In this document: positions 1 through 8,665 of the stretch, piece after piece | How the letters are laid out: each line of letters begins with the position of its first letter | Numbering within the stretch: the stretch's first letter is position 1 | Source: Desulfobacter sp. | GTDB taxonomy: Bacteria; Desulfobacterota; Desulfobacteria; Desulfobacterales; Desulfobacteraceae | Reading direction: 5' to 3' | Assembly: GCA_028768545.1 (NCBI GenBank) | Contig: CP054838.1 | Span: forward strand, 1,977,501-2,041,500 | DNA: 64,000 bases | Made by a program: the position numbers and the translations under genes | The notes under the pieces: model-generated | Seen by the model: only the letters and a program-made list of their open reading frames with translations | Databases searched by the model: none | Told to the model about the DNA's origin: nothing

Positions 1-1377
1 GTCCGAGAATGGGCCTTCAATCAGCCACGTCGGAGGAGTTGACTTTTGCTGGAGTGGAGTTCCTGGAACCATCTTTTCCATCTGTAAATAAATCCCTATC
101 AAATTCCCAGCTCTTTATCCAGCCGGCCTTCAAAGAAAATTGCCAACTGGGAAATTGTCAGTGACCAATTTTGAATCGGCATTGTCCATTTTTTACTGGC
201 GTTCTGGATCCCCATGTAAAGCAGCTTTAACAGGCTGTCCTGGTTCGGGAATGATCCCTTTGTTTTGGTCAGTTTTCGAAACTGTCGATGCACAGCCTCA
301 ATGGTATTTGTGGTGTATATTATCCGTCGAATCTCTTCTGGATATTTAAAGAAATGACTGAGGCGTTCCCAGTTGTTCCGCCAGGATTTTATCACAATCG
401 GGTATTTGTCATTCCATTTATTTTCCAAGATATCCAGTTCTTCTTCGGCCAGATCCTTATTGACCGCTTTATAAACACGTTTTAGATCTGCCATAAATTC
501 CTTTTTATTTTTGGAACCAACGTATTTCAATGAATTTCGGATCTGGTGGACTACGCAGAGTTGAACTTCTGTGTCCGGGAATATGGTCTCAATGGCCTCG
601 GGAAAACCTTTTAGACCATCAACACAGGCAATCAGGATATCTTTTACCCCTCGGTTTGAAAGGTCTGTTAACACCTGCAGCCAGAAGTTCGCACCCTCAT
701 TCTCGGATATGTACAGCCCAAGAACCTCTTTGCGGCCCTCGATATTCACCCCAAGAATTGTGTAAACGGCTTTGCTGCCGACCTTTCCGTTTTCTCGTAC
801 TTTATAATGTATGGCATCAAGCCATACGATTGGGTACACATTTTCCAACGGCCTGGCCTGCCATTCTTTGACGGTATGGATGATTTTATCGGTAATGGTG
901 CTCAGAGTGGCATTTGAAATCTCAAGTCCATAGATTTCCTGTAAATGGGAAGCCATATCATTATAACTCATGCCCAGGCCGTAAAGGGCTATTATCTTTC
1001 TTTCAATTTCATCGCTGAGCGTTGTCTGATGTTTTTTGACGATCTGTGGAGAGAAGGTTCCGGCCCTGTCACGCGGGGTTTTTAGCTCAAATTTACCATC
1101 CAGGGATTTAATGGTCTTTTTGCTTTTTCCATTACGGCGGTTGGCAGAAACTTCCTGCCCGAGATGGGACTCCAACTCTCCTTCAAGAGCAGCTTCAGCA
1201 AGATTTTTGATTAATGATGTAAGGACGCCGCCCTTACCTGTGAAGGGTTTACCTTCCTGGATGCCTTTAAGGGCTTTTTGAAAATCAAATTCGGTGTTTT
1301 CTTCGGTCATGTCAGTTCTCCTTATTTAGCTGAGTATATCAGCTTTCATTCAACTGACACAGAATTTTGAACGCCCT
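1..1377 (-). mobile_element. IS256-family element, copy 1 (cut by window start)
   Basis: The inner end at 1377 carries the same terminal repeat (AGGGCGTTCAAAATTCTG read inward on the minus strand) as three complete 1449-bp copies at 2954-4402, 12537-13985 and 24588-26036. By that length about 72 bp of this copy lie outside the window. The element abuts the end of the ISKra4-type element at 1378 with no spacer. Confidence 0.93.
99..1310 (-). CDS. IS256-family transposase (copy 1)
   Basis: The 403-residue protein is a mutator-type DDE transposase that cuts and pastes its own element. Visible family hallmarks are the first catalytic region VWLDAIHYKVRENG, the second around CVDGLKGFPEAI with the following CVVHQIRNS, and the C-terminal TTNTIEAVHRQFRK that carries the catalytic Glu. 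It is full length and intact. It differs from the other copies at a few positions (K in FELKTPRD, V in PIVWLD). It shares His in KIIHTV and Gly in GKVGSK with the copy at 12707, whereas the copies at 3021 and 24655 have Tyr and Ala there. Confidence 0.95.
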   Translation of the reverse strand: MTEENTEFDFQKALKGIQEGKPFTGKGGVLTSLIKNLAEAALEGELESHLGQEVSANRRNGKSKKTIKSLDGKFELKTPRDRAGTFSPQIVKKHQTTLSDEIERKIIALYGLGMSYNDMASHLQEIYGLEISNATLSTITDKIIHTVKEWQARPLENVYPIVWLDAIHYKVRENGKVGSKAVYTILGVNIEGRKEVLGLYISENEGANFWLQVLTDLSNRGVKDILIACVDGLKGFPEAIETIFPDTEVQLCVVHQIRNSLKYVGSKNKKEFMADLKRVYKAVNKDLAEEELDILENKWNDKYPIVIKSWRNNWERLSHFFKYPEEIRRIIYTTNTIEAVHRQFRKLTKTKGSFPNQDSLLKLLYMGIQNASKKWTMPIQNWSLTISQLAIFFEGRLDKELGI

Positions 1378-1389
1378 CCATTTTCCCGG

Positions 1390-2574
1390 TTATACCGCTG
1401 GCACTGGATTGTGCATGTTTGCCATCTGCTTCAGGCAGTTCCAACGCCCTGCTTTATAAAATGATCGCAGCATAATCATTTTTTCTGCATTCTCCCGATA
1501 CCAAAAGATGCATGGACCTTTAAGACGTAAATTCACGACTCTCCGAATAGAACTTTCAATAGCACCGCTGCCAATAGGTAAGTTCAACGCTTTTACAGTT
1601 GAGAAATTAAGCCTCAGTTCATTGCGCACAAAATAATCCCGTTCCGTCTTAATAGCCTTACTGTTTCTGCCTCTACAAAGTTTCTGGACGGCCTGTACCA
1701 CCTCAATCGCCTTTCCCTTCAGCAGAAGACCTCGCTGCTTCGATACCCAGCGTTTGCGTTCCTTGGATGACCAGGTCTTCCTTAAGCCTACTACTGTACC
1801 CAGATGCTCAACTGCATGGTAGAAATCGAGAAGTTCATACACACGCTCAGGAGCCAAACCCAATGCTTTTAGCAGTCCGGGGATTCGATTCCAAATCCAA
1901 TGTGCCCCATCTGCAACAAACAGTATTTTGTCTGAGTTCTGAATATGAAGGGAGTTCAAATAACCCTTTAACAAGTGGAATACACCATCCGGTCCATTGA
2001 AACAGCCATCAATAAATGGTGAAAAGCTTTTTTCTTGTTTTCCATGGGCGTCCACTACATAAATGATCAAAAGCTTGGGTTCTCGCCATGCCCCACGAAA
2101 TCGGGTTCTATCCTTTTGGGTTTTTGGTCCCCTTTTCTTCTCTCTGAGCCGAGTGCGGCCACCATCAGTGCTGATAACGACTCGCCGCCCTTCAAGTAAA
2201 TCTCCATCATTTAATGGGATTCGGCCCGCTTGTTGTTCGGCTCGAGCCCGCTCTGCGTACCGATAGGTCAGTTTACGGATGACCTTTATACCCAACGTCA
2301 TCCCACGGTCACAAAGCACTTGACGGACTTCTTCAAAAGAACTTAATAAGGCTGACCAAGAACTCACCATAGAAGCCAAAGCAGGCGAGCAGCGATCATG
2401 GATTCCAAGAAGGATTAAACCAGCGTATGCACCTTTATATCTTTTTCCTTTTCGGCGGTCACAGGACCTTCGATAGTATCGAACATGAATATCAACCGAA
2501 CTATCTGTACAAAGCTGAATCCAAACGGTCTCAAGCCCTTCGCTTTTCATCCGTCCCGGCCAATTGGACATCAA
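1390..2574 (-). CDS. ISKra4-type transposase, main (downstream) frame
   Basis: The catalytic part carries STDGGRTRLREKKRG (first Asp), WREPKLLIIYVVD, FVADGAHWIWNR (second Asp), ELLDFYHAVEHLG and the C-terminal LPIGSGAIESSIRRVVNLRLKG with the catalytic Glu. These are typical of ISKra4/ISAzba1-like DDE transposases. The formal start used here is a TTG, but the frame is open upstream as far as the T8A8 run near 2624-2639. The protein is therefore probably made as a continuation of the 2607-2795 frame by a -1 frameshift. The C terminus ends just inside the terminal repeat. No inactivating stop is seen. Confidence 0.85.
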   Translation of the reverse strand: MMSNWPGRMKSEGLETVWIQLCTDSSVDIHVRYYRRSCDRRKGKRYKGAYAGLILLGIHDRCSPALASMVSSWSALLSSFEEVRQVLCDRGMTLGIKVIRKLTYRYAERARAEQQAGRIPLNDGDLLEGRRVVISTDGGRTRLREKKRGPKTQKDRTRFRGAWREPKLLIIYVVDAHGKQEKSFSPFIDGCFNGPDGVFHLLKGYLNSLHIQNSDKILFVADGAHWIWNRIPGLLKALGLAPERVYELLDFYHAVEHLGTVVGLRKTWSSKERKRWVSKQRGLLLKGKAIEVVQAVQKLCRGRNSKAIKTERDYFVRNELRLNFSTVKALNLPIGSGAIESSIRRVVNLRLKGPCIFWYRENAEKMIMLRSFYKAGRWNCLKQMANMHNPVPAV

Positions 2575-2606
2575 TTCTTTTTCTTGGTCGACCTGTTCAG
2601 AGGAAT

Positions 2607-2795
2607 CTACTGAGGCCTGGATCTTTTTTTTAAAAAAAAGGCGCTTATCCGATTTGTATACTCAAGGATTTCCTGCTCCATCTGTTCTAATTCGTTAGCG
2701 TTACGAACCAAGCGATTTGGATCTTCTTCCAGTTCTTTGAGGCATGCAAGGACTTCATCAACAGTATTACAATCTTCAGCTTTCTTCATTAGCAC
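2607..2795 (-). CDS. ISKra4 transposase N-terminal frame
   Basis: This 62-residue helical, acidic frame ends in AFFLKKRSRPQ. The A8 run inside TTTTTTTTAAAAAAAAG lets the ribosome slip -1 (zero-frame TTA AAA AAA AGA becoming AAG ATC) into the downstream transposase frame. Alternatively an indel in the homopolymer has broken a single gene. Its position just inside the IS and its reading direction fit the N-terminal part of the transposase rather than a separate gene. Confidence 0.6.
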   Translation of the reverse strand: MLMKKAEDCNTVDEVLACLKELEEDPNRLVRNANELEQMEQEILEYTNRISAFFLKKRSRPQ

Positions 2796-2930
2796 AATCC
2801 ATTTATGTTCATTTCAGCGTAACAGAGGATATCATTCTTTTTGCTCTAAAAGACAGGCCTTTTTAAAACCGGGAAAATGGGAATGCGCCCGTTAAAAAAG
2901 CAAAAAAATACAAAAAGAAGCAGTTGACCT

Positions 2931-2953
2931 CAGTGATGTCCGGTTAGGTTTTA
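2931..2953 (+). repeat. Stub of an IS4-element end
   Basis: CAGTGATGTCCGGTTAGG at 2931 and the next bases match the transposase-stop end of the IS4 elements at 10620 and 28102. The match stops exactly where IS256 copy 2 begins, and the rest of that IS4 copy is missing. About 50 bp to its left (2881-2930) is A-rich sequence in which I see nothing else. Confidence 0.85.
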
Positions 2954-4402
2954 AGGGCGTTCAAAATTCTGTGTCAGTTGAATGAAAGCTGATATACTCA
3001 GCTAAATAAGGAGAACTGACATGACCGAAGAAAACACCGAATTTGATTTTCAAAAAGCCCTTAAAGGCATCCAGGAAGGTAAACCCTTCACAGGTAAGGG
3101 CGGCGTCCTTACATCATTAATCAAAAATCTTGCTGAAGCTGCTCTTGAAGGAGAGTTGGAGTCCCATCTCGGGCAGGAAGTTTCTGCCAACCGCCGTAAT
3201 GGAAAAAGCAAAAAGACCATTAAATCCCTGGATGGTAAATTTGAGCTGGAAACCCCGCGTGACAGGGCCGGAACCTTCTCTCCACAGATCGTCAAAAAAC
3301 ATCAGACAACGCTCAGCGATGAAATTGAAAGAAAGATAATAGCCCTTTACGGCCTGGGCATGAGTTATAATGATATGGCTTCCCATTTACAGGAAATCTA
3401 TGGACTTGAGATTTCAAATGCCACTCTGAGCACCATTACCGATAAAATCATCTATACCGTCAAAGAATGGCAGGCCAGGCCGTTGGAAAATGTGTACCCA
3501 ATCATATGGCTTGATGCCATACATTATAAAGTACGAGAAAACGGAAAGGTCGCCAGCAAAGCCGTTTACACAATTCTTGGGGTGAATATCGAGGGCCGCA
3601 AAGAGGTTCTTGGGCTGTACATATCCGAGAATGAGGGTGCGAACTTCTGGCTGCAGGTGTTAACAGACCTTTCAAACCGAGGGGTAAAAGATATCCTGAT
3701 TGCCTGTGTTGATGGTCTAAAAGGTTTTCCCGAGGCCATTGAGACCATATTCCCGGACACAGAAGTTCAACTCTGCGTAGTCCACCAGATCCGAAATTCA
3801 TTGAAATACGTTGGTTCCAAAAATAAAAAGGAATTTATGGCAGATCTAAAACGTGTTTATAAAGCGGTCAATAAGGATCTGGCCGAAGAAGAACTGGATA
3901 TCTTGGAAAATAAATGGAATGACAAATACCCGATTGTGATAAAATCCTGGCGGAACAACTGGGAACGCCTCAGTCATTTCTTTAAATATCCAGAAGAGAT
4001 TCGACGGATAATATACACCACAAATACCATTGAGGCTGTGCATCGACAGTTTCGAAAACTGACCAAAACAAAGGGATCATTCCCGAACCAGGACAGCCTG
4101 TTAAAGCTGCTTTACATGGGGATCCAGAACGCCAGTAAAAAATGGACAATGCCGATTCAAAATTGGTCACTGACAATTTCCCAGTTGGCAATTTTTTTTG
4201 AAGGCCGGCTGGATAAAGAGCTGGGAATTTGATAGGGATTTATTTACAGATGGAAAAGATGGTTCCAGGAACTTCACTCCAGCAAAAGTCAACTCCTCCG
4301 ACGTGGCTGATTGAAGGCCCATTCTCGGACCTGACTTTTACTTCCGCTGGCGCTGAGGCAGATCCGGGAACCGAAACCGTGACACAGAATTCTGAACATT
4401 CC
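2954..4402 (+). mobile_element. IS256-family element, copy 2
   Basis: This is a complete 1449-bp copy. The left inward end starts AGGGCGTTCAAAATTCTGTG and the right inward end starts GGAATGTTCAGAATTCTGTG. There is no 8-9-bp target duplication: the left flank is an IS4 stub and the right flank is aminotransferase coding sequence. Confidence 0.95.
3021..4232 (+). CDS. IS256-family transposase (copy 2)
   Basis: Intact 403-residue mutator-type DDE transposase. The start is supported by AAGGAG a few bases before the ATG. It shares Tyr in KIIYTV and Ala in GKVASK with the copy at 24655. The stop overlaps an ATG whose frame reads through the IS right end into the aminotransferase remnant, so a chimeric polypeptide could in principle be made. 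Confidence 0.95.
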   Translation: MTEENTEFDFQKALKGIQEGKPFTGKGGVLTSLIKNLAEAALEGELESHLGQEVSANRRNGKSKKTIKSLDGKFELETPRDRAGTFSPQIVKKHQTTLSDEIERKIIALYGLGMSYNDMASHLQEIYGLEISNATLSTITDKIIYTVKEWQARPLENVYPIIWLDAIHYKVRENGKVASKAVYTILGVNIEGRKEVLGLYISENEGANFWLQVLTDLSNRGVKDILIACVDGLKGFPEAIETIFPDTEVQLCVVHQIRNSLKYVGSKNKKEFMADLKRVYKAVNKDLAEEELDILENKWNDKYPIVIKSWRNNWERLSHFFKYPEEIRRIIYTTNTIEAVHRQFRKLTKTKGSFPNQDSLLKLLYMGIQNASKKWTMPIQNWSLTISQLAIFFEGRLDKELGI

Positions 4403-5192
4403 CATGAATATATCTATAATTGCACGGGCCATGGCCTCATGATTCCCAATATTGTTGATGCACAAGGTGTTTATCAGGTTGATGAAAACGGAAAACAATA
4501 CATGGATTTAGAATCAGGGGTCTGGTGCACATCCCTCGGGCACAATCATCCTTTGATCAACACGGCCATAAAAAATCAATTGGATGCCATAGTGCATGCC
4601 GGGTTTTGCTATTCCAGCAAAATTGTTCAGGAGGCCGCCGCCTTGATCTTATCAATCACAGGGTTTAAAAATGGAAAATCTGTATTCCTATGCTCCGGCA
4701 GCGAGGCCATTGAGCTAACAAGGCAGATCGCCAGGCACCTGACCGGGAAAAAAATATCCATGACACTCCATGACTCATATCTTGGGTCCTATAGTTCAGC
4801 CACCAACAGAGAACACGGATGGTTTATTTTTAACTGGGAAGACTGCAAATCCTGCCAAAGACAAAACGAGTGTGATACCTCCTGCGCCCTGTTACAGGCT
4901 ATCCCCAAAGAGATTTCCGAATTTATTTTTGAACCTGGCAGTTCCTCGGGCTTTGTCAGGTTTCCGCCCAAAGCCCTGATACAAAATATTGTCAAAATCG
5001 TACAAAAAAATAAGGGCAAAATCATTGCCAATGAAGTCACCACGGGAATCGGACGGACAGGGGAATGGTTCGGGTATAATCATTACGCGATAGAGCCGGA
5101 TATGGTTGCCATGGGCAAGGGGGTTGGGAATGGATATCCTGTCAGTGTGGCAGCCATGAATGAAAAAACAATAAACGAGCTGGAGAGCACCC
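4403..5192 (+). pseudogene. Class III aminotransferase remnant (both ends lost)
   Basis: The reading frame begins inside the IS256 right end and runs through YMDLESGVWCTSLGHNHP, VFLCSGSEAIELTRQIAR and the region DMVAMGKGVGNGYPVSVAAM, which holds the probable PLP-binding Lys. This is the pattern of class III (acetylornithine/4-aminobutyrate-like) PLP aminotransferases. IS256 removed the true start. The ISAs1 left end at 5193 removed the C-terminal third, and the few residues after ELESTP are read from ISAs1. An unusual Cys-rich insert, CKSCQRQNECDTSC, lies in the middle. The substrate cannot be told. Confidence 0.8.
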
Positions 5193-5227
5193 CAGGGTCA
5201 TCGCATGTAACTTTTATTAAGATTCGT

Positions 5228-5390
5228 CCTTACCCGGCTGGAATAGGTGAGGGGGATTCCGTTAAATCTTAAGCGGTCGTCCTGACCGCTTAAGAAGCGG
5301 AAATGATCGGACCTATGCCGTCCTGGCGGGCCGCTCATTTACGCCACTCCACCCCCTTCACCCTATCCCAGTCTGGCTCTCCTGGCTTGC
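5228..5390 (+). ncRNA. Structured element A (omega-RNA/HEARO-like candidate)
   Basis: This 163-nt segment folds by eye. The outer stem GGCTGGAATAGGTGAGGGGG (5236-5255) pairs with 5352-5373. A short GGATTCC hairpin is followed by TTAAA. The perfect hairpin at 5268-5294 (CTTAAGCGGTC, loop GTCCT) comes next, then a hairpin at 5301-5340 whose tip is GCC-GTCCT-GGC. Two other copies, at 10181 and 10441, keep the layout with different stem sequences. Order and size recall IscB-associated HEARO RNAs, but no nuclease ORF is nearby and the family name is a hypothesis. Confidence 0.5.
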
Positions 5391-5475
5391 TATAGTATAT
5401 GAGCATCGAACAAAATTTTCCTAGACATCGCTGCACAGATACGATATATATGGCAATAAACACAAGGAGTTGCCA

Positions 5476-6594
5476 ATGAACGAAAAAAAATCTCTTGAAA
5501 CTTTTTTTGACAATATTCAGGACCCCAGACACCACAATAAGCTTCATAATTTAATTGATGTCGTCATCATCGCAATTTGTGCGGTAGTTGCTGGCGCAGA
5601 CACTTATGAGCAAATTGAAAACTTTGGCAAAAAGAGAAAAAGGTGGTTGTCAAAATTTCTAAGCCTTCCCCATGGGATACCCTCCCATGACACCTTTGGC
5701 AGAATTTTTGAAAGGATGAACCCGAATGAATTTCAGAGCAGTTTTATGCACTGGGTTCAGTCGGTTGCAAAGATGACCAAAGGTCAAGTCATTGCAATCG
5801 ACGGCAAAACTCTAAGGCGTTCACACGATACCTCCAATGATAAGAAAGCCATTCATATGATCAGTGCGTGGGCTTCGTCTAATAAAGTGGTTTTAGGGCA
5901 ATTAAAAACCGAAGAAAAATCAAATGAAATTACGGCCATTCCAAATCTTTTAAAACTTTTAGATATCTCGGGCTGCATTATAACCATTGATGCCATGGGC
6001 ACTCAAAAGAAAATCGCTGAAACCATAATAAACAAAGGGTGTGACTATGTCCTTGCCCTGAAAGAAAATCATAAAACCTTGCATGATGAAGCGGTACTTT
6101 TTTTCAATAAAATGGAAGAAATGAAAAATCAGGGGTACCAGTTTAATGAACAGACCAGTGTTGACGGAGGGCACGGTCGAGTCGAAACGCGCAGGGCTGT
6201 GATAACCTCTGATATTGATTGGTTTGAAGATAAAAAAAGTTGGAAAGGTTTGAAAAGTATTGGAATGATTGAATCCACCCGGGAAATGGACGGCCAGATC
6301 AGTCATGAAAAGCGATATTATATATCGAGCCTGGATAGCGACCCCAATATTTTTGGTAATGCTGTCAGGAGGCATTGGGGAATTGAAAATTCAGTGCATT
6401 GGGTATTGGATATTGCGTTCCGTGAAGACGAAAGCAGAGTCAGAAAGGGGAACTCTCCTGAGAATTTTGCAGCGATTCGGCACATTGCATTAAATTTATT
6501 ACGGAACAATAAGACATTTAAAGGGAGTGTAAAAACCAAAAGGTTGAATGCTGCTATGGATATCAAATATCTGGAGGAAGTTATGTTTGGATGA
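5476..6594 (+). CDS. ISAs1-family transposase
   Basis: The protein has the H-repeat-associated N-terminal domain (FFDNIQDPRHHNKLHNLIDV) followed by a DDE domain with VIAIDGKTLRRSHD (first Asp), ITIDAMGTQKKIAETI (second Asp) and the C-terminal HWVLDIAFREDESRVRKG (Glu). This is diagnostic for ISAs1. The ATG at 5476 is preferred over an in-frame TTG six bases upstream because AAGGAG sits 6 nt before it. The gene is full length and its reading frame is intact. Confidence 0.93.
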   Translation: MNEKKSLETFFDNIQDPRHHNKLHNLIDVVIIAICAVVAGADTYEQIENFGKKRKRWLSKFLSLPHGIPSHDTFGRIFERMNPNEFQSSFMHWVQSVAKMTKGQVIAIDGKTLRRSHDTSNDKKAIHMISAWASSNKVVLGQLKTEEKSNEITAIPNLLKLLDISGCIITIDAMGTQKKIAETIINKGCDYVLALKENHKTLHDEAVLFFNKMEEMKNQGYQFNEQTSVDGGHGRVETRRAVITSDIDWFEDKKSWKGLKSIGMIESTREMDGQISHEKRYYISSLDSDPNIFGNAVRRHWGIENSVHWVLDIAFREDESRVRKGNSPENFAAIRHIALNLLRNNKTFKGSVKTKRLNAAMDIKYLEEVMFG

Positions 6595-6744
6595 TACTTG
6601 AACCAATCAAAACTATAGGCACTTTACAATATTTACATGCGTGAGCCCTGCCCCCCATGGTGAAATACAAGACATTTGCTCATAAGTGTGGTATAAGCCC
6701 CTTGGTATTGATTCGGCAAATTAAGATAAAATTCAGGATATTAA

Positions 6745-8151
6745 ATGTCATTTAATGAACTCGGCCTCAGGGCGGAACTGCTCAAAGCGGTTAAATCAAA
6801 GGGGTACAAGGCCCCAACCCCCATCCAGACCCGGGTGATTCCGGTGATATTAAACAACCGGGATGTCCTTGCCCGGGCCCAGACCGGCACCGGAAAAACA
6901 GATGCCTTTGCCCTTCCCCTGGTTGACCTGCTCAGCCGGGAACAGGTCAATAAACGGCATCCCAGGGTGCTGGTCCTGGCCCCGACCCGGGAACTGGCCC
7001 TGCAGGTGGGAGAGAGTTTTAAAGCCTATGGCAGGCGGGTCTCCATTCGATGCACAGTGGTCTACGGCGGGGTTAACATCGCTCCCCAGATTGACCGGCT
7101 CAAACGGGGAATTGATATTCTTGTGGCCACACCGGGACGGCTGCTGGATCTGGCAGAACACCGGTCTCTGGATCTGTCTCACATCGAATTTTTGGTCTTT
7201 GACGAGGCTGACAGGATGCTGGACCTAGGATTTAAGGATGAAATTTCCCAGGTACTCCAACAGGTGCCCCAAAAACGAAGAACCATGCTTTTTTCTGCCA
7301 CCTATACCCAAGAGATCCGGGACCTGGCAAAGATCATGCTGGACAACCCTGAATTTATTGAGGTGGAGTTCAGTCAAAAAACCCCAAAGGCCATTGAGCA
7401 ACAGGTTCACCTGGTGGAACAGACCAACAAACGGGCCCTGCTCATCCATCTGATTATCCAGGAGGGCTGGACCCAGGCCCTGGTCTTTGTCCGGACCAAA
7501 CACGGGGCAAACAAGCTCACTGAGAAACTGGCCGCGAAAAAGATTTCAGCCGCAGCCCTCCACGGCAACAAAAGCCAGTCATTCAGGACCCGGACCCTGA
7601 AAGAGTTCAAATCCGGAAAAATCCGCATCCTTGTGGCCACGGATGTGGCGGCCAGGGGCCTTGATATCACCCAGCTGCCCCAGGTGGTCAATTATGACAT
7701 GCCCGGAGCGGCTGAAGATTATATCCACCGCATCGGCCGTACCGGCAGGGCCGGCGTCAGGGGAATGGCCATCTCCCTTGTCAGTCTCAAGGAAAAACCC
7801 CAGCTAAAAGCCGTTGAAAAACTGCTGGGCTATAAAATTCCCAGAAAGGCGGTCAGCGGATTTACCCATGGAGAGGCCGTGCCCGATTTTGTTCTTTTGC
7901 GCCCCAACGATGAAACCAGCGAAAGAAAGGCGGACAAAAAAATCAAAGCCCTGGTTAAAGAGCGTAATGCCAAAAAAAAATCTCCCGGACCAAAATTGGA
8001 AAAGGGCAAGCCCGGAAAATCAAAAAAAATGGGGACGAAAAAACGCCAGACCCAATCCGGGCCCACGTCCACAAGCCCCAAAAAAAAGGATAAGGAATCC
8101 AGGTCCAGACGGCCCGCCAAAAAAGGCCGGACCAGAAACCGGCAAAGATAA
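6745..8151 (+). CDS. DEAD-box ATP-dependent RNA helicase (RhlE-like)
   Basis: The 468-residue RNA helicase unwinds RNA duplexes in the cytoplasm, commonly in ribosome assembly, mRNA decay or cold adaptation. A Q motif (FNELGL...PTPIQ) is followed by Walker A AQTGTGKT at 45-52, PTRELA near 80, TPGRLLDL near 130, DEAD at 153-156, SAT at 184-186, and RGLDI and HRIGRTGRAG in the second RecA domain. From about residue 385 the protein is a Lys/Arg-rich low-complexity tail of the kind that gives RhlE proteins non-specific RNA binding. It leads a tight same-strand cluster: the next gene starts 9 bp after its stop. Confidence 0.93.
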   Translation: MSFNELGLRAELLKAVKSKGYKAPTPIQTRVIPVILNNRDVLARAQTGTGKTDAFALPLVDLLSREQVNKRHPRVLVLAPTRELALQVGESFKAYGRRVSIRCTVVYGGVNIAPQIDRLKRGIDILVATPGRLLDLAEHRSLDLSHIEFLVFDEADRMLDLGFKDEISQVLQQVPQKRRTMLFSATYTQEIRDLAKIMLDNPEFIEVEFSQKTPKAIEQQVHLVEQTNKRALLIHLIIQEGWTQALVFVRTKHGANKLTEKLAAKKISAAALHGNKSQSFRTRTLKEFKSGKIRILVATDVAARGLDITQLPQVVNYDMPGAAEDYIHRIGRTGRAGVRGMAISLVSLKEKPQLKAVEKLLGYKIPRKAVSGFTHGEAVPDFVLLRPNDETSERKADKKIKALVKERNAKKKSPGPKLEKGKPGKSKKMGTKKRQTQSGPTSTSPKKKDKESRSRRPAKKGRTRNRQR

Positions 8152-8160
8152 AAACAGACC

Positions 8161-8664
8161 ATGATTTCAAGGCTTAAAACAATTGAAGACCTTTTCCCTC
8201 TGTATTCGGACTATTTAAGGCAGATGAGCCAGTATTATCATATCCAAAATCTGGATAAATGGCTGGAAACCGCCTTGAAAAATTTAAAAAAAAATAAAGA
8301 TTTGCGCCGCCACCCTGTTTTTATCATCCGAGGGTCCAACGAAGTTAAAGGGTTTGCCATGGTCACCACCCATCTGGGGTTCAATACCCAGGGCCGGGCC
8401 ATTGCCGAATTTTATATCCCCGAAGCCCATGAAAAAAAAGGATGGGGCAGAGCCTTGGCAGAACATGCATTTGACGGGTTTAAAGGGCCGTGGGAAGTCG
8501 GCCTTAGTCTTAAAAACACCAGGGCCATGGGATTCTGGAAACAGGTGATCTTTTCGTATACCTCGGGTGAATTCACAGAGAAAACCCAACCTGACACTGA
8601 CACCTATGGATTTTTGTTTAATACTAAAAACGGCCAAAATATAAACGGCCTTAAAAAGGATTGA
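8161..8664 (+). CDS. GNAT-family N-acetyltransferase
   Basis: The 167-residue single-domain protein resembles GNAT acetyltransferases, which use acetyl-CoA to acetylate amines or protein N termini. The region AIAEFYIPEAHEKKGWGRALAEHAF has the beta4-strand and acetyl-CoA pyrophosphate-binding R/Q-x-x-G-x-G/A-like loop (KKGWGRAL), and LSLKNTRAMGFWKQ is the typical end of the fold. The substrate is unknown. It sits 9 bp after the helicase gene and ends one base before the DUF1456 gene, so it is probably co-transcribed. No strong ribosome site precedes the ATG, suggesting translational coupling. Confidence 0.75.
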   Translation: MISRLKTIEDLFPLYSDYLRQMSQYYHIQNLDKWLETALKNLKKNKDLRRHPVFIIRGSNEVKGFAMVTTHLGFNTQGRAIAEFYIPEAHEKKGWGRALAEHAFDGFKGPWEVGLSLKNTRAMGFWKQVIFSYTSGEFTEKTQPDTDTYGFLFNTKNGQNINGLKKD

Positions 8665-8665
8665 T

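Larger units (their letters stand above)
1378..2880 (-). mobile_element. ISKra4-type insertion sequence
   Basis: The element is bounded by a perfect 14-bp inverted repeat, CCATTTTCCCGGTT at 1378-1391 and its complement at 2867-2880. It holds a two-frame transposase read on the minus strand. The left end touches IS256 copy 1 directly, so no target duplication can be read there. The family is assigned from the transposase motifs. Confidence 0.8.
5193..6650 (+). mobile_element. ISAs1-family element with a long leader
   Basis: The left end CAGGGTCATCGCATGTAA at 5193 and the inverted right end CAGGGCTCACGCATGTAA (ending at 6650) match at 14 of 18 positions. The element spans 1458 bp, longer than a typical ISAs1 of about 1.2-1.3 kb. 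The excess is a roughly 280-bp leader before the transposase that contains a structured element (5228-5390). No target duplication is visible: the flanks are GAGCACCC and CCCCCCAT. Confidence 0.8.

Noticed and set aside
1..4402. Composite transposon formed by IS256 copies 1 and 2
   Set aside because: The inner segment holds only other IS material, no target duplication is visible and copy 1 is cut by the window; nested insertion and recombination explain it better.
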